A stretch of 64,000 bases of DNA from Bermanella sp040371755 (GCF_040371755.1 NZ_BAABWE010000001.1:186001-250000), one strand, 5' to 3'; counted from the first letter of the stretch, positions 21,703 to 31,614 are shown. Notes: a model not told the origin generated them from the letters alone. Made by a program: numbers and translations.

Positions 21703-24700
21703 ATGAGTATATCTGATATCAGTATTGACCGCCCTGTATTTGCAACTGTATTAAATATATTGGTTGTACTTCTAGGTATTATTGCTTTTGATAAAATGAC
21801 AGTTCGTGAGTATCCAAACATAGATGTCCCTGTTGTAACAGTCGAAACTAATTATCTTGGTGCAAACGCATCAATTATGGAAACGCAAGTTGCGCAAATA
21901 CTAGAGGATTCTCTTTCCGGTGTTGAAGGTATTGATTATCTAGTATCAAAAAACACTTCTGAAAAATCACAAATCACAGTGTATTTTAAGTTGGATCGTG
22001 ACGCTGATAGCGCGGCTAATGATGTTAGGGATCGTGTTGGGCGTGTTCGCGGACGTTTACCAAGTGATATAGAAGTACCTATTGTTTCAAAAGTAGAAGC
22101 CGATGCACAACCAATCATTTGGTTAGCATTTTCCAGTGATCGACACTCCCCGCTTGATGTTACTGAATATGCAGATAGACAAGTTAAAGATCCATTACAA
22201 ACAGTCCCTGGAGTTGCCAGTATTAGGCTTGCAGGTGAACGCGAATATGCCATGCGCATATGGTTAAATCGTAACAACATGGCGGCACTGAACATTACGC
22301 CTCAAGAAATTCAACAGGCATTACTTCAACAAAATATTGAAGTACCTGCAGGTAGAATAGAGAGTACTGAACGAGAGTTTACAGTGCTGGCGCAAACGGA
22401 TTTAAACCGTGAAGTCGAATTTGAAAATATCATACTTAAAAAAGGTGATGATTATTTGGTTCGATTAAAAGACGTAGCAAGAATTGAGCAAGCAGCAAAA
22501 AGTGGGCGTGTAATCTCTCGCTTTAATGGAAAGAGTGCTGTGGCGCTGGGTATCGTTAAACAATCTGTATCAAACCCTCTTACCGTTAGTGACGGTATTC
22601 GACAGCGTTTACCAAAAATACGAGCGGCATTACCTGAGGGTATGAAAATTGATATTGCTTATGACTCCTCTGTCTTTATTGCACGCTCCATTGACTCTGT
22701 ATTTACGACAATCTTTGAAGCTATAGCGCTAGTGATTATTGTTATTTTCTTATTTTTAAGAAACATGCGAGCCACACTTATCCCATTAATGACCATACCC
22801 GTATCATTAATTGGTGTATTTAGCATAATGCTACTGTTTGATTTTAGTATTAACACACTTACCCTTTTAGCCATTGTATTGGCTGTGGGCTTAGTGGTTG
22901 ACGACGCCATTGTGGTATTAGAAAACATTTATCGCTACATTGAAGAAGGAATGGAGCCTTTAAAAGCCGCGTATAAAGGAATGCGTGAAATTGCATTTGC
23001 TGTAATAGCCATGACATTTACTTTAGCCGCTGTATTTGCACCGGTGGCCTTTACTCCTGGGCGCACAGGCAAGCTATTTACAGAGTTTGCATTAACCCTT
23101 GCTGCTGCAGTAATGGTATCCGGCTTTGTGGCTTTAACACTTGCCCCCATGATGGCTTCTAAAATTTTGCGCCATGAAACAAACCCTAGTCGTTTTTATT
23201 TAAAGGGTGAAGAAATACTGGATCGCTTGACTGAATCTTATAAGTCACTTTTAACTTATGCGCTTGGTAAAACAAGGTCACTTATCAGCTTAGCAGTACT
23301 CACTGTCATTGCACTGGCATTTTTGTATAGCTATTTACCTAGTGAACTAGCCCCCATTGAAGATAGAGGTTCCGTTATTGGTTTCTCCATTGCTCCTGAG
23401 GGTTCAAGTACGGGTTATGTTGACCGATATGCTAAGCAAGTAGAGGAAATCTACGAAGGGATTCCTGAAAAGGATCGTTATTTTATGATTACTGGTTTCC
23501 CCTCTTCTACAAACAGTATTTCATTTTTACGGGTACAAGATTGGGAGGACAGAGACCGTTCCACTCAGGCAATTGCAAATTCAATTATGAATCCTATGTT
23601 CCAAGGCATACCTGGAACTATGTCTTTTCCGATGCTGCCTCCTTCATTAGGGCAAAGCATTATTTCACGGCCCATCGAGGTTGTAGTACAAACCACCTTA
23701 GGATATGAACAGCTCAACTCGTTTATTCAAACTTTAATGGGGAAAGTGTATTCGTCTGGGTTGTTTTCACAGCCAGATACTGACTTAAAATTGAATAAAC
23801 CTCAGTTGGATATTTCAGTTGATCGGGATAAAGCCGCTGACCTTGGTATAGCGGTATCCGAATTAGGCTCAACTCTTGAAATAATGATGGCCGGTAGTGA
23901 GGTGACTCGTTACAAAAAAGGGTCTGAGCAATACGATGTTATCTTACAAGTAGCACCTGAAGATCGTGCAAACCCACAAGACATTAGTCAAGTATATGTT
24001 CGCGGAGCCAGTGGAACCATGATTCCTTTATCAAATTTAGTGATCATCAAAGAAGCCATCGCCCCTAAGGAATTAAATCACTTTAATAAATTGAAATCAG
24101 CAATCGTGCAGGCTGGCCTGCAACCGGGCGTGGACACCCAGCAAGGGCTCGACTTCATTGAGGATGCTATTGTTGAGCTTTCAGAAAGTATGAATATCCC
24201 CGTTCAGGTCGATTATGCTGGCCAGACCCGTGAATTCAAAGATTCAGGTGCAGGTTTAATACAGACGTTTATTCTTGCATTGTTATTTATATATCTTGTA
24301 CTGGCGGCTCAATTTGAAAGCTTTAAAAGCCCATTGATTATTATGTTTTCTGTGCCCCCTGCTTTACTAGGTGCGGTAATCGCCCTTTGGTTAAGTGGCG
24401 GAACAGCAAATGTGTATAGCCAAATTGGCCTACTGACATTGGTTGGACTGATCACCAAACACGGAATTCTCATTGTCGAATTTTCAGATCAGCTTCAAGA
24501 GCAAGGCAAGCAAAAACTAGATGCCGTAACACAGGCGGCTTCCATGCGTTTACGCCCTATTCTTATGACAACGGCTGCCATGGTACTGGGTGCTATTCCT
24601 CTAGCTTTAGCTACCGGTGCTGGTGCCGAAAGCCGAGAACAGATCGGCTGGGTGATCGTGGGAGGTATGTCTATCGGCACATTGCTTACGCTATTTATTG

Positions 24701-24768
24701 TGCCGGCCTTTTATATGCTATTAGCAAAAGACTCAATTAAGGTAGATAAACAGCAAGTTGTTAGCTGA
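21703..24768 (+). CDS. RND multidrug efflux permease (HAE type, AcrB/MexF-like superfamily)
   Basis: A 1021-residue twelve-helix transporter beginning SISDISIDRPVFATVLNILV, a standard HAE-RND N-terminus. TM4 carries AVGLVVDDAIVVLENIYRYI with the paired aspartates near residues 400-401 that relay protons in AcrB; the metal-pump DFG...DGA motif of CzcA is absent. It therefore pumps organic compounds such as drugs, detergents or bile-like molecules instead of metals; the substrate cannot be told. It forms an operon with the adaptor gene upstream. pyrC follows after 79 bases with its own leader. Confidence 0.92.
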   Translation: MSISDISIDRPVFATVLNILVVLLGIIAFDKMTVREYPNIDVPVVTVETNYLGANASIMETQVAQILEDSLSGVEGIDYLVSKNTSEKSQITVYFKLDRDADSAANDVRDRVGRVRGRLPSDIEVPIVSKVEADAQPIIWLAFSSDRHSPLDVTEYADRQVKDPLQTVPGVASIRLAGEREYAMRIWLNRNNMAALNITPQEIQQALLQQNIEVPAGRIESTEREFTVLAQTDLNREVEFENIILKKGDDYLVRLKDVARIEQAAKSGRVISRFNGKSAVALGIVKQSVSNPLTVSDGIRQRLPKIRAALPEGMKIDIAYDSSVFIARSIDSVFTTIFEAIALVIIVIFLFLRNMRATLIPLMTIPVSLIGVFSIMLLFDFSINTLTLLAIVLAVGLVVDDAIVVLENIYRYIEEGMEPLKAAYKGMREIAFAVIAMTFTLAAVFAPVAFTPGRTGKLFTEFALTLAAAVMVSGFVALTLAPMMASKILRHETNPSRFYLKGEEILDRLTESYKSLLTYALGKTRSLISLAVLTVIALAFLYSYLPSELAPIEDRGSVIGFSIAPEGSSTGYVDRYAKQVEEIYEGIPEKDRYFMITGFPSSTNSISFLRVQDWEDRDRSTQAIANSIMNPMFQGIPGTMSFPMLPPSLGQSIISRPIEVVVQTTLGYEQLNSFIQTLMGKVYSSGLFSQPDTDLKLNKPQLDISVDRDKAADLGIAVSELGSTLEIMMAGSEVTRYKKGSEQYDVILQVAPEDRANPQDISQVYVRGASGTMIPLSNLVIIKEAIAPKELNHFNKLKSAIVQAGLQPGVDTQQGLDFIEDAIVELSESMNIPVQVDYAGQTREFKDSGAGLIQTFILALLFIYLVLAAQFESFKSPLIIMFSVPPALLGAVIALWLSGGTANVYSQIGLLTLVGLITKHGILIVEFSDQLQEQGKQKLDAVTQAASMRLRPILMTTAAMVLGAIPLALATGAGAESREQIGWVIVGGMSIGTLLTLFIVPAFYMLLAKDSIKVDKQQVVS

Positions 24769-24797
24769 TGAATTAAATTACAACCTAGACAATGAGT

Positions 24798-24860
24798 TTT
24801 GTTCAGTCATAGGTATAATGCAGATATAACACCTGTTGGATTATCTCATGACTGAACAAA
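24798..24860 (+). promoter_or_regulatory. 13-bp perfect inverted repeat enclosing the pyrC leader and start codon
   Basis: TTTGTTCAGTCAT (24798-24810) and ATGACTGAACAAA (24848-24860) are exact inverted copies 37 bases apart; the second begins with the pyrC ATG. A shorter inner match (ATAAT 24815-24819 with ATTAT 24840-24844) could extend a hairpin. In RNA it would bury the start codon. A TATAAT at 24814-24819 lies inside the loop side, so a transcript starting after it would lack the left arm. Confidence 0.6.
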
Positions 24861-25885
24861 TTACCATCACTCGCCCCGATGACTGGCATTTACATCTTCG
24901 CGATGGTGATGCATTACAGTATACCGTTCCTGCTACTGCCAAGGTTATGTCTCGGGCGATTATCATGCCCAACCTTAATCCTCCAGTTATGGATGCCAAG
25001 CAAGCCCTTGAGTACCGAGAGCGCATTCTTAAACACAGCACGCAGTACCCTAATTTTAATCCGCTGATGGTTCTTTATCTTACAGACAATACGACCCCTG
25101 AGTTAATCCGCGAAGCGGCTGCCAGTGGCCATGTTGTTGCTGCGAAACTTTACCCAGCAGGCGCAACCACGAACTCAGACTCCGGTGTTACTGATCTAGG
25201 TAGATTGGAAGAAATAGCTACAGCTTTAGCAGAAAATAATATGCCATTATTAGTGCATGGTGAAGTTACTGATAATCATGTTGATATTTTCGATCGCGAA
25301 AAAGCATTCCTAGATGATATTTTAGATCCATTAGTAGCTAAAGTTTCTGACTTACGCATGGTGGTTGAGCACATTACTACAAAAGATGCAGCTCAATTTG
25401 TTGAATCTCAAGGCGACAATGTTGGCGCCACAATTACAGTGCAACACCTTGCTTATAATCGAAACCATATGTTAGTAGGAGGCATGCGCCCCCACCTATT
25501 TTGCCTACCTGTATTGAAACGCAATATTCACCAGCAAGCCCTGCAAGATGTGGTTAGCAAGGGGCATAATCGATTCTTTTTAGGTACAGACTCGGCCCCC
25601 CATGCTAAATCAGCCAAGGAAAATGCTTGTGGCTGCGCAGGGTGTTTTAGTGCTTACGCTGCGATTGAATTATATGCAGAAATCTTTGAGGACTTAGGTG
25701 CGTTAGATAAGCTAGAAGCTTTTGCTAGTTTTAATGGGCCAGATTTTTATCAGCTGCCTCGTAATACGGATACCATTACATTACTAAAAGAAACTTGGAC
25801 AGCTCCTTTAGAAATGGACTTTGCAGGGGATGTAATTGTGCCGCTTCGTGCTGGTGAACCTCTTAAATGGAAGCTAAAAGCTTAA
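24848..25885 (+). CDS. pyrC: Dihydroorotase
   Basis: A 345-residue class II dihydroorotase (E. coli PyrC has 348), which closes carbamoyl aspartate to dihydroorotate in pyrimidine synthesis. Visible zinc ligands and active-site parts: HLHLRDG near the start, the carbamylated-lysine segment AAKLYPAGATTNSD, LLVHGEVTD, VEHITTKDA and FLGTDSAPH. I chose the ATG at 24848 because MTEQITITRPDDWHLHLRDG then matches the usual N-terminus; the TTG twelve bases upstream adds nothing conserved. A lone tyrosine-recombinase gene starts 3 bases after the stop and is probably co-transcribed. Confidence 0.96.
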   Translation: MTEQITITRPDDWHLHLRDGDALQYTVPATAKVMSRAIIMPNLNPPVMDAKQALEYRERILKHSTQYPNFNPLMVLYLTDNTTPELIREAAASGHVVAAKLYPAGATTNSDSGVTDLGRLEEIATALAENNMPLLVHGEVTDNHVDIFDREKAFLDDILDPLVAKVSDLRMVVEHITTKDAAQFVESQGDNVGATITVQHLAYNRNHMLVGGMRPHLFCLPVLKRNIHQQALQDVVSKGHNRFFLGTDSAPHAKSAKENACGCAGCFSAYAAIELYAEIFEDLGALDKLEAFASFNGPDFYQLPRNTDTITLLKETWTAPLEMDFAGDVIVPLRAGEPLKWKLKA

Positions 25886-25888
25886 ACC

Positions 25889-27124
25889 ATGGATAAAGCA
25901 CAAATACCTAAACCTATATTTGATAATTTAGATTTCTTACCTGACGCCTTTAAATATAGCCCTGCCCAAATTGGAGCGGGGCTTGAATTACATCAGCAAG
26001 AAGATTACTTCTATAGTGTTCGGTATTTGTTAAGTTACAAAGGAAGCAGTGCAACGTTTAATGCCTACAGGCGTGAAGTAGAAAGACTTTTACAATGGTC
26101 GTGGCACATAAGTAATCTTACGCTAAGTGATTTAAAACGTGAGCATATTGAAGCATTTATTGAGTTTTGCTTAAGTCCTCCACAACATTGGATCGGCAAT
26201 AAAAACGTTTCTAGGTTCAAAAATAAACAAGGGGAGCGAATTCCTAACAGTGATTGGCGACCTTTTGTTACTCCTACCAGTAAAACTTCTGGAGGCAGAA
26301 TTGACACAAAGCTCTACTCTCCATCTCAAAAGGCAATACAAACTACCTTTGCAGTGCTAAGTTCTTATTTCAATTTTTTAATTCAAGAAGAGTATTTAAG
26401 CGCTAACCCTGTTGCGCTAGTTAGACAAAAAAGTCGCTTCATTCAAAAATCACAAAACCAAGAGCCTGTGCGCAGAATCTCTAATTATCAGTGGGATGAA
26501 GTCATAAGGGTGGCTGAAAAAATGGCAAGTGATGACCCTTTAGCCCATGAGCGCACCCTATTCATATTGAATTGCTTACTTGGTATGTACCTAAGGATCT
26601 CTGAATTGGTGGCAGACGAGCGCTCTACTCCAGTTATGGGGGACTTTAGAATGGATCAAGACCGCAATTGGTGGTTTCATGTCATAGGTAAGGGTAACAA
26701 GAGCCGAATTATTACGGTGTCTAATGCCATGCTTGAGGCATTAAAACGGTATAGGTTATTTTTAGGCCTCCCTGCGCTACCATTTATTGGTGAGCAAACT
26801 CCCCTAGTACCTAAAATTCATGGCCAAGGCCCTGTAACCAGCACTAGACAGGTTAGAAATCTTGTTCAAAAGTGCTTTGATCAAGCTTATGATAACCTTG
26901 TTTCTATTGATCAAGAATCTGAGGCAATGGAGCTAAAAGTAGCTACTGTCCATTGGCTCCGTCATACAGGAATATCTGAAGACGTCAAAATTCGGCCAAG
27001 GGAGCATGTTAAAGAAGATGCAGGCCATTCAAGTATGGCCACTACTGATAAATACATAGACTCCGAGCTACGAGAAAGGCACGCTAGTGCTATCAACAAG
27101 AAAATAAGGCGTGAACCAGATTAG
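25889..27124 (+). CDS. Stand-alone tyrosine recombinase/integrase
   Basis: A 411-residue tyrosine recombinase with a complete catalytic set: Arg236 (GMYLRISELV), His355-x-x-Arg358 (VHWLRHTG), His380 (DAGHSSMATT) and Tyr389 (DKYID), plus a probable lysine turn (VIGKGNKSRII). An N-terminal SAM-like domain precedes it (SSATFNAYRREVERLLQWSW). It shares little with the two Tn554-type enzymes. No phage genes, att-like repeats or second recombinase lie nearby. It begins 3 bases after pyrC, in an AT-rich host-like codon style, and is followed by thiI. Function unknown; it looks like a resident chromosomal recombinase rather than part of an island. Confidence 0.85.
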   Translation: MDKAQIPKPIFDNLDFLPDAFKYSPAQIGAGLELHQQEDYFYSVRYLLSYKGSSATFNAYRREVERLLQWSWHISNLTLSDLKREHIEAFIEFCLSPPQHWIGNKNVSRFKNKQGERIPNSDWRPFVTPTSKTSGGRIDTKLYSPSQKAIQTTFAVLSSYFNFLIQEEYLSANPVALVRQKSRFIQKSQNQEPVRRISNYQWDEVIRVAEKMASDDPLAHERTLFILNCLLGMYLRISELVADERSTPVMGDFRMDQDRNWWFHVIGKGNKSRIITVSNAMLEALKRYRLFLGLPALPFIGEQTPLVPKIHGQGPVTSTRQVRNLVQKCFDQAYDNLVSIDQESEAMELKVATVHWLRHTGISEDVKIRPREHVKEDAGHSSMATTDKYIDSELRERHASAINKKIRREPD

Positions 27125-27189
27125 TCAATTTGGGTGTTTTTTATGCCTAAACCGTATTAGCTAGACTAATGCTAACCGTATTATTTTGA

Positions 27190-27195
27190 TATAAT
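27190..27195 (+). promoter_or_regulatory. -10 element upstream of thiI
   Basis: TATAAT lies 30 bases before the thiI ATG. No convincing -35 is seen at 16-18 bp. Confidence 0.4.
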
Positions 27196-27225
27196 CCGCC
27201 CAATTTTTACCCTCAAGTGTTTACC

Positions 27226-28671
27226 ATGAAATTTGTCATTAAGCTATTTGCTGAAATTACCATCAAGTCAAAACCTGTACGTAAGCGCTTCATTATGCAA
27301 TTACGCAGAAATATCAAAGACACCTTAAAATACTCTGAAATTACGGCTCATGTTCAAGGTCAATGGGATAGCATTGAGGTCATTATTCAGGACGACACAT
27401 TAGAAATGAAAGTTCGTCAGCAACTAATGCGCATACCTGGCATCTCCAAGATATTAGTTGTTAAAGAACATAACTTTGAAACCATGGATGATATTTTCCA
27501 TATCGCCAAAGATGTTTATGCCGATGTAATTAAAGATAAGACATTTTGTGTTCGTGTAAAACGTAACGGTACACATGAATTTTCATCAACTGATGTTGAG
27601 CGTTATGTTGGTGGCGGCTTGATGCAACACTGTGAAGCGAAGGCTGTAAAATTAAAGCAGCCAGATTACACAGTGAAATTGGACATTAGAAAACAAAGGC
27701 TACATACAATCGCCTCAGAGGATGATGGCTTAGGTGGTTTTCCAATGGGTTGCCAAGATGGCGTTCTCTCATTGGTATCTGGTGGTTTTGATTCTAATGT
27801 TGCCAGCTATTTAATGTTAAGAAGAGGTTTGCAAACCCACTACCTATTTTTTAATCTTGGTGGTAGCGCCCATGAAATTGGCGTTAAACAAGTTGCTCAT
27901 TATCTATGGGAAACATTTGCTGTATCTCACGGCGTAAAGTTTGTAACCGTTCCATTTGAAGGTGTTGTGAGTGAAATACTACAAAATGTTGATAACTCAC
28001 AAATGGGCGTTATATTAAAACGCATGATGCTAAGAGCCGCCTCTAAAGTAGCAAATGAATTAAATATTGAGGCATTAGTAACGGGTGAAAGTGTTGCTCA
28101 AGTCTCTAGTCAAACCCTACGCAATCTGACAGTTATAGACTCTGTTACCGATACACTCGTATTAAGACCTCTTATCACAATGGATAAACCGGATATAATT
28201 GATATATCTAGAAAGATCGGAGTATATGATTTTGCAGCTTCCATGCCTGAATATTGCGGTGTTATATCTGTAAAACCCACTACTCGCGCTAAAATTGAAA
28301 AAATTGAACATGAAGAATCACGATTTGACTTTGCAGTCCTTGAAGACGCTCTACAAAATAAGCGAATCGAACGTATTCAAAACGTGTTAGCTAGTACGCA
28401 AGGTGTGACCGATATTGAATTGGTGCAAGTTCCTGCTGCGGATGATGTTATTATTGATATTCGCCACCCTCAAGAAGTTGAGACTGCACCATTACACCTA
28501 ACTAATAACGACATTAAGCTTGTACCTTTTTATCAATTGCTAAACAACCTAGATACTCTGCCTAAAGATAAAAACATCTTGTTGTACTGCGCTAAAGGCA
28601 CTATGAGCCAGTTGCACGCTGAACAGCTTTTGCAAAATGGTTTTGATAAAGTAAAAGTTTTTAAACCCTAA
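27226..28671 (+). CDS. thiI: tRNA 4-thiouridine synthase / thiamine sulfur carrier thiolase ThiI, with rhodanese domain
   Basis: A 481-residue enzyme (E. coli 482) that makes s4U8 in tRNA and passes sulfur toward thiazole synthesis. Order of domains: N-terminal ferredoxin-like and THUMP (about 1-165), PP-loop ATPase with SGGFDSNVAS near 185, Cys344 (MPEYCGVIS, same number as in E. coli), and a C-terminal rhodanese domain with persulfide Cys455 in LLYCAKGTMS. The ATG at 27226 gives the standard start MKFVIKLFAEITIKSKPVRK; the GTG nine bases upstream is unlikely. Confidence 0.96.
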   Translation: MKFVIKLFAEITIKSKPVRKRFIMQLRRNIKDTLKYSEITAHVQGQWDSIEVIIQDDTLEMKVRQQLMRIPGISKILVVKEHNFETMDDIFHIAKDVYADVIKDKTFCVRVKRNGTHEFSSTDVERYVGGGLMQHCEAKAVKLKQPDYTVKLDIRKQRLHTIASEDDGLGGFPMGCQDGVLSLVSGGFDSNVASYLMLRRGLQTHYLFFNLGGSAHEIGVKQVAHYLWETFAVSHGVKFVTVPFEGVVSEILQNVDNSQMGVILKRMMLRAASKVANELNIEALVTGESVAQVSSQTLRNLTVIDSVTDTLVLRPLITMDKPDIIDISRKIGVYDFAASMPEYCGVISVKPTTRAKIEKIEHEESRFDFAVLEDALQNKRIERIQNVLASTQGVTDIELVQVPAADDVIIDIRHPQEVETAPLHLTNNDIKLVPFYQLLNNLDTLPKDKNILLYCAKGTMSQLHAEQLLQNGFDKVKVFKP

Positions 28672-28701
28672 TTAAAAGCCAGCATTAGCTCGCTTGTTTG
28701 A

Positions 28702-29538
28702 TTAGCTCGCTATTGCTGGCAATATAAACCCCCAGCCTAAATAAATAGCCCCTTCTAATATCCCTCTTCCCCCCTCATAGGCTTCGTCTTTAGGGAGGAT
28801 GAGTCGAACACACAGCTCAGCCAGTGCAAGATATAGCAACAAAAACACGATTGAGCTAACAAACCAAGCAAGAACGGCAAGGGGCCACTGGGTATCTAAG
28901 TTTGAAGCAAAATGCGCACTTGTACTGATGGCCAATGCTGCTCCGATATGCTGTAAGGCTGCTTTAATGATCGCAGATCGATTAGAATCTTTAATAGACT
29001 TAAGTAGCTTGCCTGACGTCCAAATAAGTCGAAGACGAATCTCTAATGCCAATAGCAATTGCGACAAGATAAAACCAAGAAACAATGCAATAAAACCTAG
29101 ATTAACGTTGTGTGAAGACCACTCCATAGAAGCACGTATAACGATAGCCGTACCAATTAAGTGCCCACCCGTTAAATATGCAGCCGTAATATTCCCATTT
29201 TGAGTGGCTGAATTTAAATTTAGGGTTGGCAAAATAAGCTTATCCTGAATAATCCCCCCAAGCCTCAACAAGGCAATTGCGAGCAATCCATAGGCAGACA
29301 CCAGTGCCCATTCATTAAATAATGTTAGGTTAAATTCACCGGAGGTAATCCCCGTCAAAGCTAGCATCAGTGCAATTACCGCACATGCCGTTTCGATATT
29401 ACTGGCCTCAGAGTGCTGGCTTACTGGTCGCACCACAATACGACTAAACCACCTCATTGTTGCTACCAGTGTCAAAACAGCTATAAAATCGACAAGCAAA
29501 AACAGCGCGTAAGATGTGTCATTTATCAACCAATTCAT
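28702..29538 (-). CDS. DUF350-family integral membrane protein
   Basis: A 278-residue protein with about eight hydrophobic segments. Two halves look alike (each with a Gly-rich helix such as AYLTGGHLIGTAIVIRASM and a basic cytoplasmic turn), which fits the tandem DUF350 layout seen in YjfL-type proteins. No enzymatic motif is visible and the role is unknown. It converges with thiI (30 bases apart) and is divergent from xthA, with a 69-base gap that must hold both promoters. Confidence 0.65.
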   Translation of the reverse strand: MNWLINDTSYALFLLVDFIAVLTLVATMRWFSRIVVRPVSQHSEASNIETACAVIALMLALTGITSGEFNLTLFNEWALVSAYGLLAIALLRLGGIIQDKLILPTLNLNSATQNGNITAAYLTGGHLIGTAIVIRASMEWSSHNVNLGFIALFLGFILSQLLLALEIRLRLIWTSGKLLKSIKDSNRSAIIKAALQHIGAALAISTSAHFASNLDTQWPLAVLAWFVSSIVFLLLYLALAELCVRLILPKDEAYEGGRGILEGAIYLGWGFILPAIAS

Positions 29539-29607
29539 GAAAAACCTTTTTAGTCATACCTTGGCTGCTTATAATGCCCCATTAATTTAAAAAGTCACGG
29601 AACCAGC

Positions 29608-30423
29608 ATGAAAATAGTCTCTTTTAATGTAAATGGCATACGTGCCCGCATGCATCAACTTGAATTTATTAAAGATAAGCTAAATGCAGATATCGTAGGC
29701 CTACAAGAAGTTAAAGCGACACCCGATCAAGTCCCAGTGGAAGAGATCTCAAATCTTGGCTGGCACTGCGAGATTCATAGTCAAAAAGCTCACTATGGCG
29801 TTGCAACTCTTTCGAAGCTTCCCGCGTTAGGGGTACAAAAAGGCTTTCCCAGCGATGATGAGGAAGACCAAAAACGACTAATTCATACTAGTTATCAAAT
29901 GCCAAACAATGATGTCCTTCATGTTATCAATGGTTATTTCCCTCAAGGTGAAAATAAAAGCCACGAAACAAAGTACCCAGCAAAAAAGAAATATTATTCA
30001 GATTTATTAGGATATTTAGAAAGTAACTTTAGCAGCTCTGATAATGTTATTGTCATGGGCGATATTAATGTAGCCCCAACTGATGCTGACATAGGCATTG
30101 GCGATGTAAACGCAAAACGCTGGCTGAAAACGGGTAAATGCGCTTTTTTACCGGAAGAGCGCGAGTGGGTCGATAAACTGATCAATTGGGGATTGATTGA
30201 TAGTTATCGCCTGTTAAATCCGGAAGTGAATGATAGGTTTAGCTGGTTTGACTACAGAAGCAAAGGGTTTGACGATACACCTAAACGTGGCTTGAGGATT
30301 GATTCAATAATGATTACTCCTCCCTTAGTAGACAGATTATTAAACACCGGAATAGATTACGACACCCGGGCCATGGAAAAACCTAGTGACCATGCTCCTA
30401 TTTTTATTGAGCTAGATTATTAA
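29608..30423 (+). CDS. xthA: Exodeoxyribonuclease III / AP endonuclease
   Basis: A 271-residue metal-dependent nuclease of the EEP fold. Visible active-site motifs in order: FNVNGIRAR, LQEVKA (metal-binding Glu), INGYFPQGE (Tyr), MGDINVAP (Asp/Asn), and the C-terminal SDHAPI with the Asp-His pair. It cuts at abasic sites and degrades 3' ends of duplex DNA in base excision repair. Its 3' end overlaps that of the reverse-strand TPR gene by 4 bases, so the two converge without space for a separate terminator. Confidence 0.94.
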   Translation: MKIVSFNVNGIRARMHQLEFIKDKLNADIVGLQEVKATPDQVPVEEISNLGWHCEIHSQKAHYGVATLSKLPALGVQKGFPSDDEEDQKRLIHTSYQMPNNDVLHVINGYFPQGENKSHETKYPAKKKYYSDLLGYLESNFSSSDNVIVMGDINVAPTDADIGIGDVNAKRWLKTGKCAFLPEEREWVDKLINWGLIDSYRLLNPEVNDRFSWFDYRSKGFDDTPKRGLRIDSIMITPPLVDRLLNTGIDYDTRAMEKPSDHAPIFIELDY

Positions 30424-31613
30424 GTTTCCATTTGTTTTATGTAGCTCATCCAGCTCTTTGCTTGGCTAGATGAGCTTTTGAATGCACTAGCACGCCCTAG
30501 AGAAATACGAGCTTTTTTTGAATTACCTATTCGGTAGTTAGCTAAACCCTGATATAAAAATACCTTCCCTTTCTGGTCGTCTGTTAATTCTAATTTAAGC
30601 AACCCTGAAGACAATTTTACAACCTTCTCCCAATCTTGATCATCTACATATAATTGAAGCAATGTATACCCATATTTAGAAACCGTATATTGATCGTACA
30701 GAATAGAGAGCACTTCTTTCGCTTTATTGATTTCTTTTGCTTGCAGCCAAGATTGATAAAGTAAATTCAAAATCTTTTCATCTGATTTAATTTCTTGACT
30801 GTTAATATTTTTTTCAATTATAAGAGCAACCTTGTAAGGTTCCCCTTGAGAAGCCAGTAATTGCCCAAGGTTGGTATAGTCACTGTTTTTTTGAAGGAAT
30901 CCTTTTTTATAAGATAACTCCTTGGTAATGGCAGCTAAATTATATTCCTCTCTCAATTGATGAAGACCAGCTTTTTGTTGCCAATAATCACGTTTCTCTG
31001 GGTGGTTAAATACTAATAGATCAACATAGCGGGAAGCCATTTCATAATTTTTAAGTTGGTAGTGTCCGGAAAATGCCATTTGCAACCAACCTTCTTTAGG
31101 CTGCTTACTTAGCTTGCATGCTTGTTCGATATACGGAAGACCCAACCTATAATCTTGGATGCTATAATATGAAGCAGCTAATAGAGCATAAATATTTGCA
31201 GATGGTGACTCGGAGCTTTCTATAATATCTTTTAAAATAGGAATAGCAGATTGATGGTCATCCATACTATAAAGTGAATAACCTAACATAGCTCGTAATT
31301 GATTAAGCGTTGTAATCTCTAAGTCATCAATAGCAATGGCTTTATATAAATGAATTTGCGCCTGTTTATTATTACCCAATACGGTCTCTAGTTGCGCCAA
31401 AGTTTGCAAACTAAGAGCCAAGCCTAAAGGATTAGACTTTAAGCTTGATATTAAATCATCCAACTCCTCTCTAATGCTATCAATAGACTTAGGAGTAAGC
31501 TCTCCCGCAATGTCTTCTTGTAGTTCATTTAATGCATTATAGGTTCCTGGGCTGATTGAAGATGCAAAAACTGATGCATTAATAAATATTAAAAATAATA
31601 AAATAAGTCGCAT
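30420..31613 (-). CDS. TPR protein at the end of the TonB2 cluster
   Basis: A 397-residue protein with a signal peptide (LILLFLIFINASVFASS) followed by tetratricopeptide repeats through most of its length (for example AQIHLYKAIAIDDLEITTLN, ASYYSIQDYRLGLPYIEQAC). It is probably periplasmic. In Vibrio and Shewanella a TPR gene ends the same cluster (DUF3450-ttpC-exbB2-exbD2-tonB2-TPR). It lies 1 base after tonB. The TPR surface probably binds another part of the TonB system, but no function is established that I can name. Confidence 0.82.
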   Translation of the reverse strand: MRLILLFLIFINASVFASSISPGTYNALNELQEDIAGELTPKSIDSIREELDDLISSLKSNPLGLALSLQTLAQLETVLGNNKQAQIHLYKAIAIDDLEITTLNQLRAMLGYSLYSMDDHQSAIPILKDIIESSESPSANIYALLAASYYSIQDYRLGLPYIEQACKLSKQPKEGWLQMAFSGHYQLKNYEMASRYVDLLVFNHPEKRDYWQQKAGLHQLREEYNLAAITKELSYKKGFLQKNSDYTNLGQLLASQGEPYKVALIIEKNINSQEIKSDEKILNLLYQSWLQAKEINKAKEVLSILYDQYTVSKYGYTLLQLYVDDQDWEKVVKLSSGLLKLELTDDQKGKVFLYQGLANYRIGNSKKARISLGRASAFKSSSSQAKSWMSYIKQMET

Positions 31614-31614
31614 A

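Noticed and set aside
24836..27225. Genomic island at pyrC marked by the recombinase
   Set aside because: No att repeats, no cargo and no compositional change; pyrC and thiI flank the gene directly.
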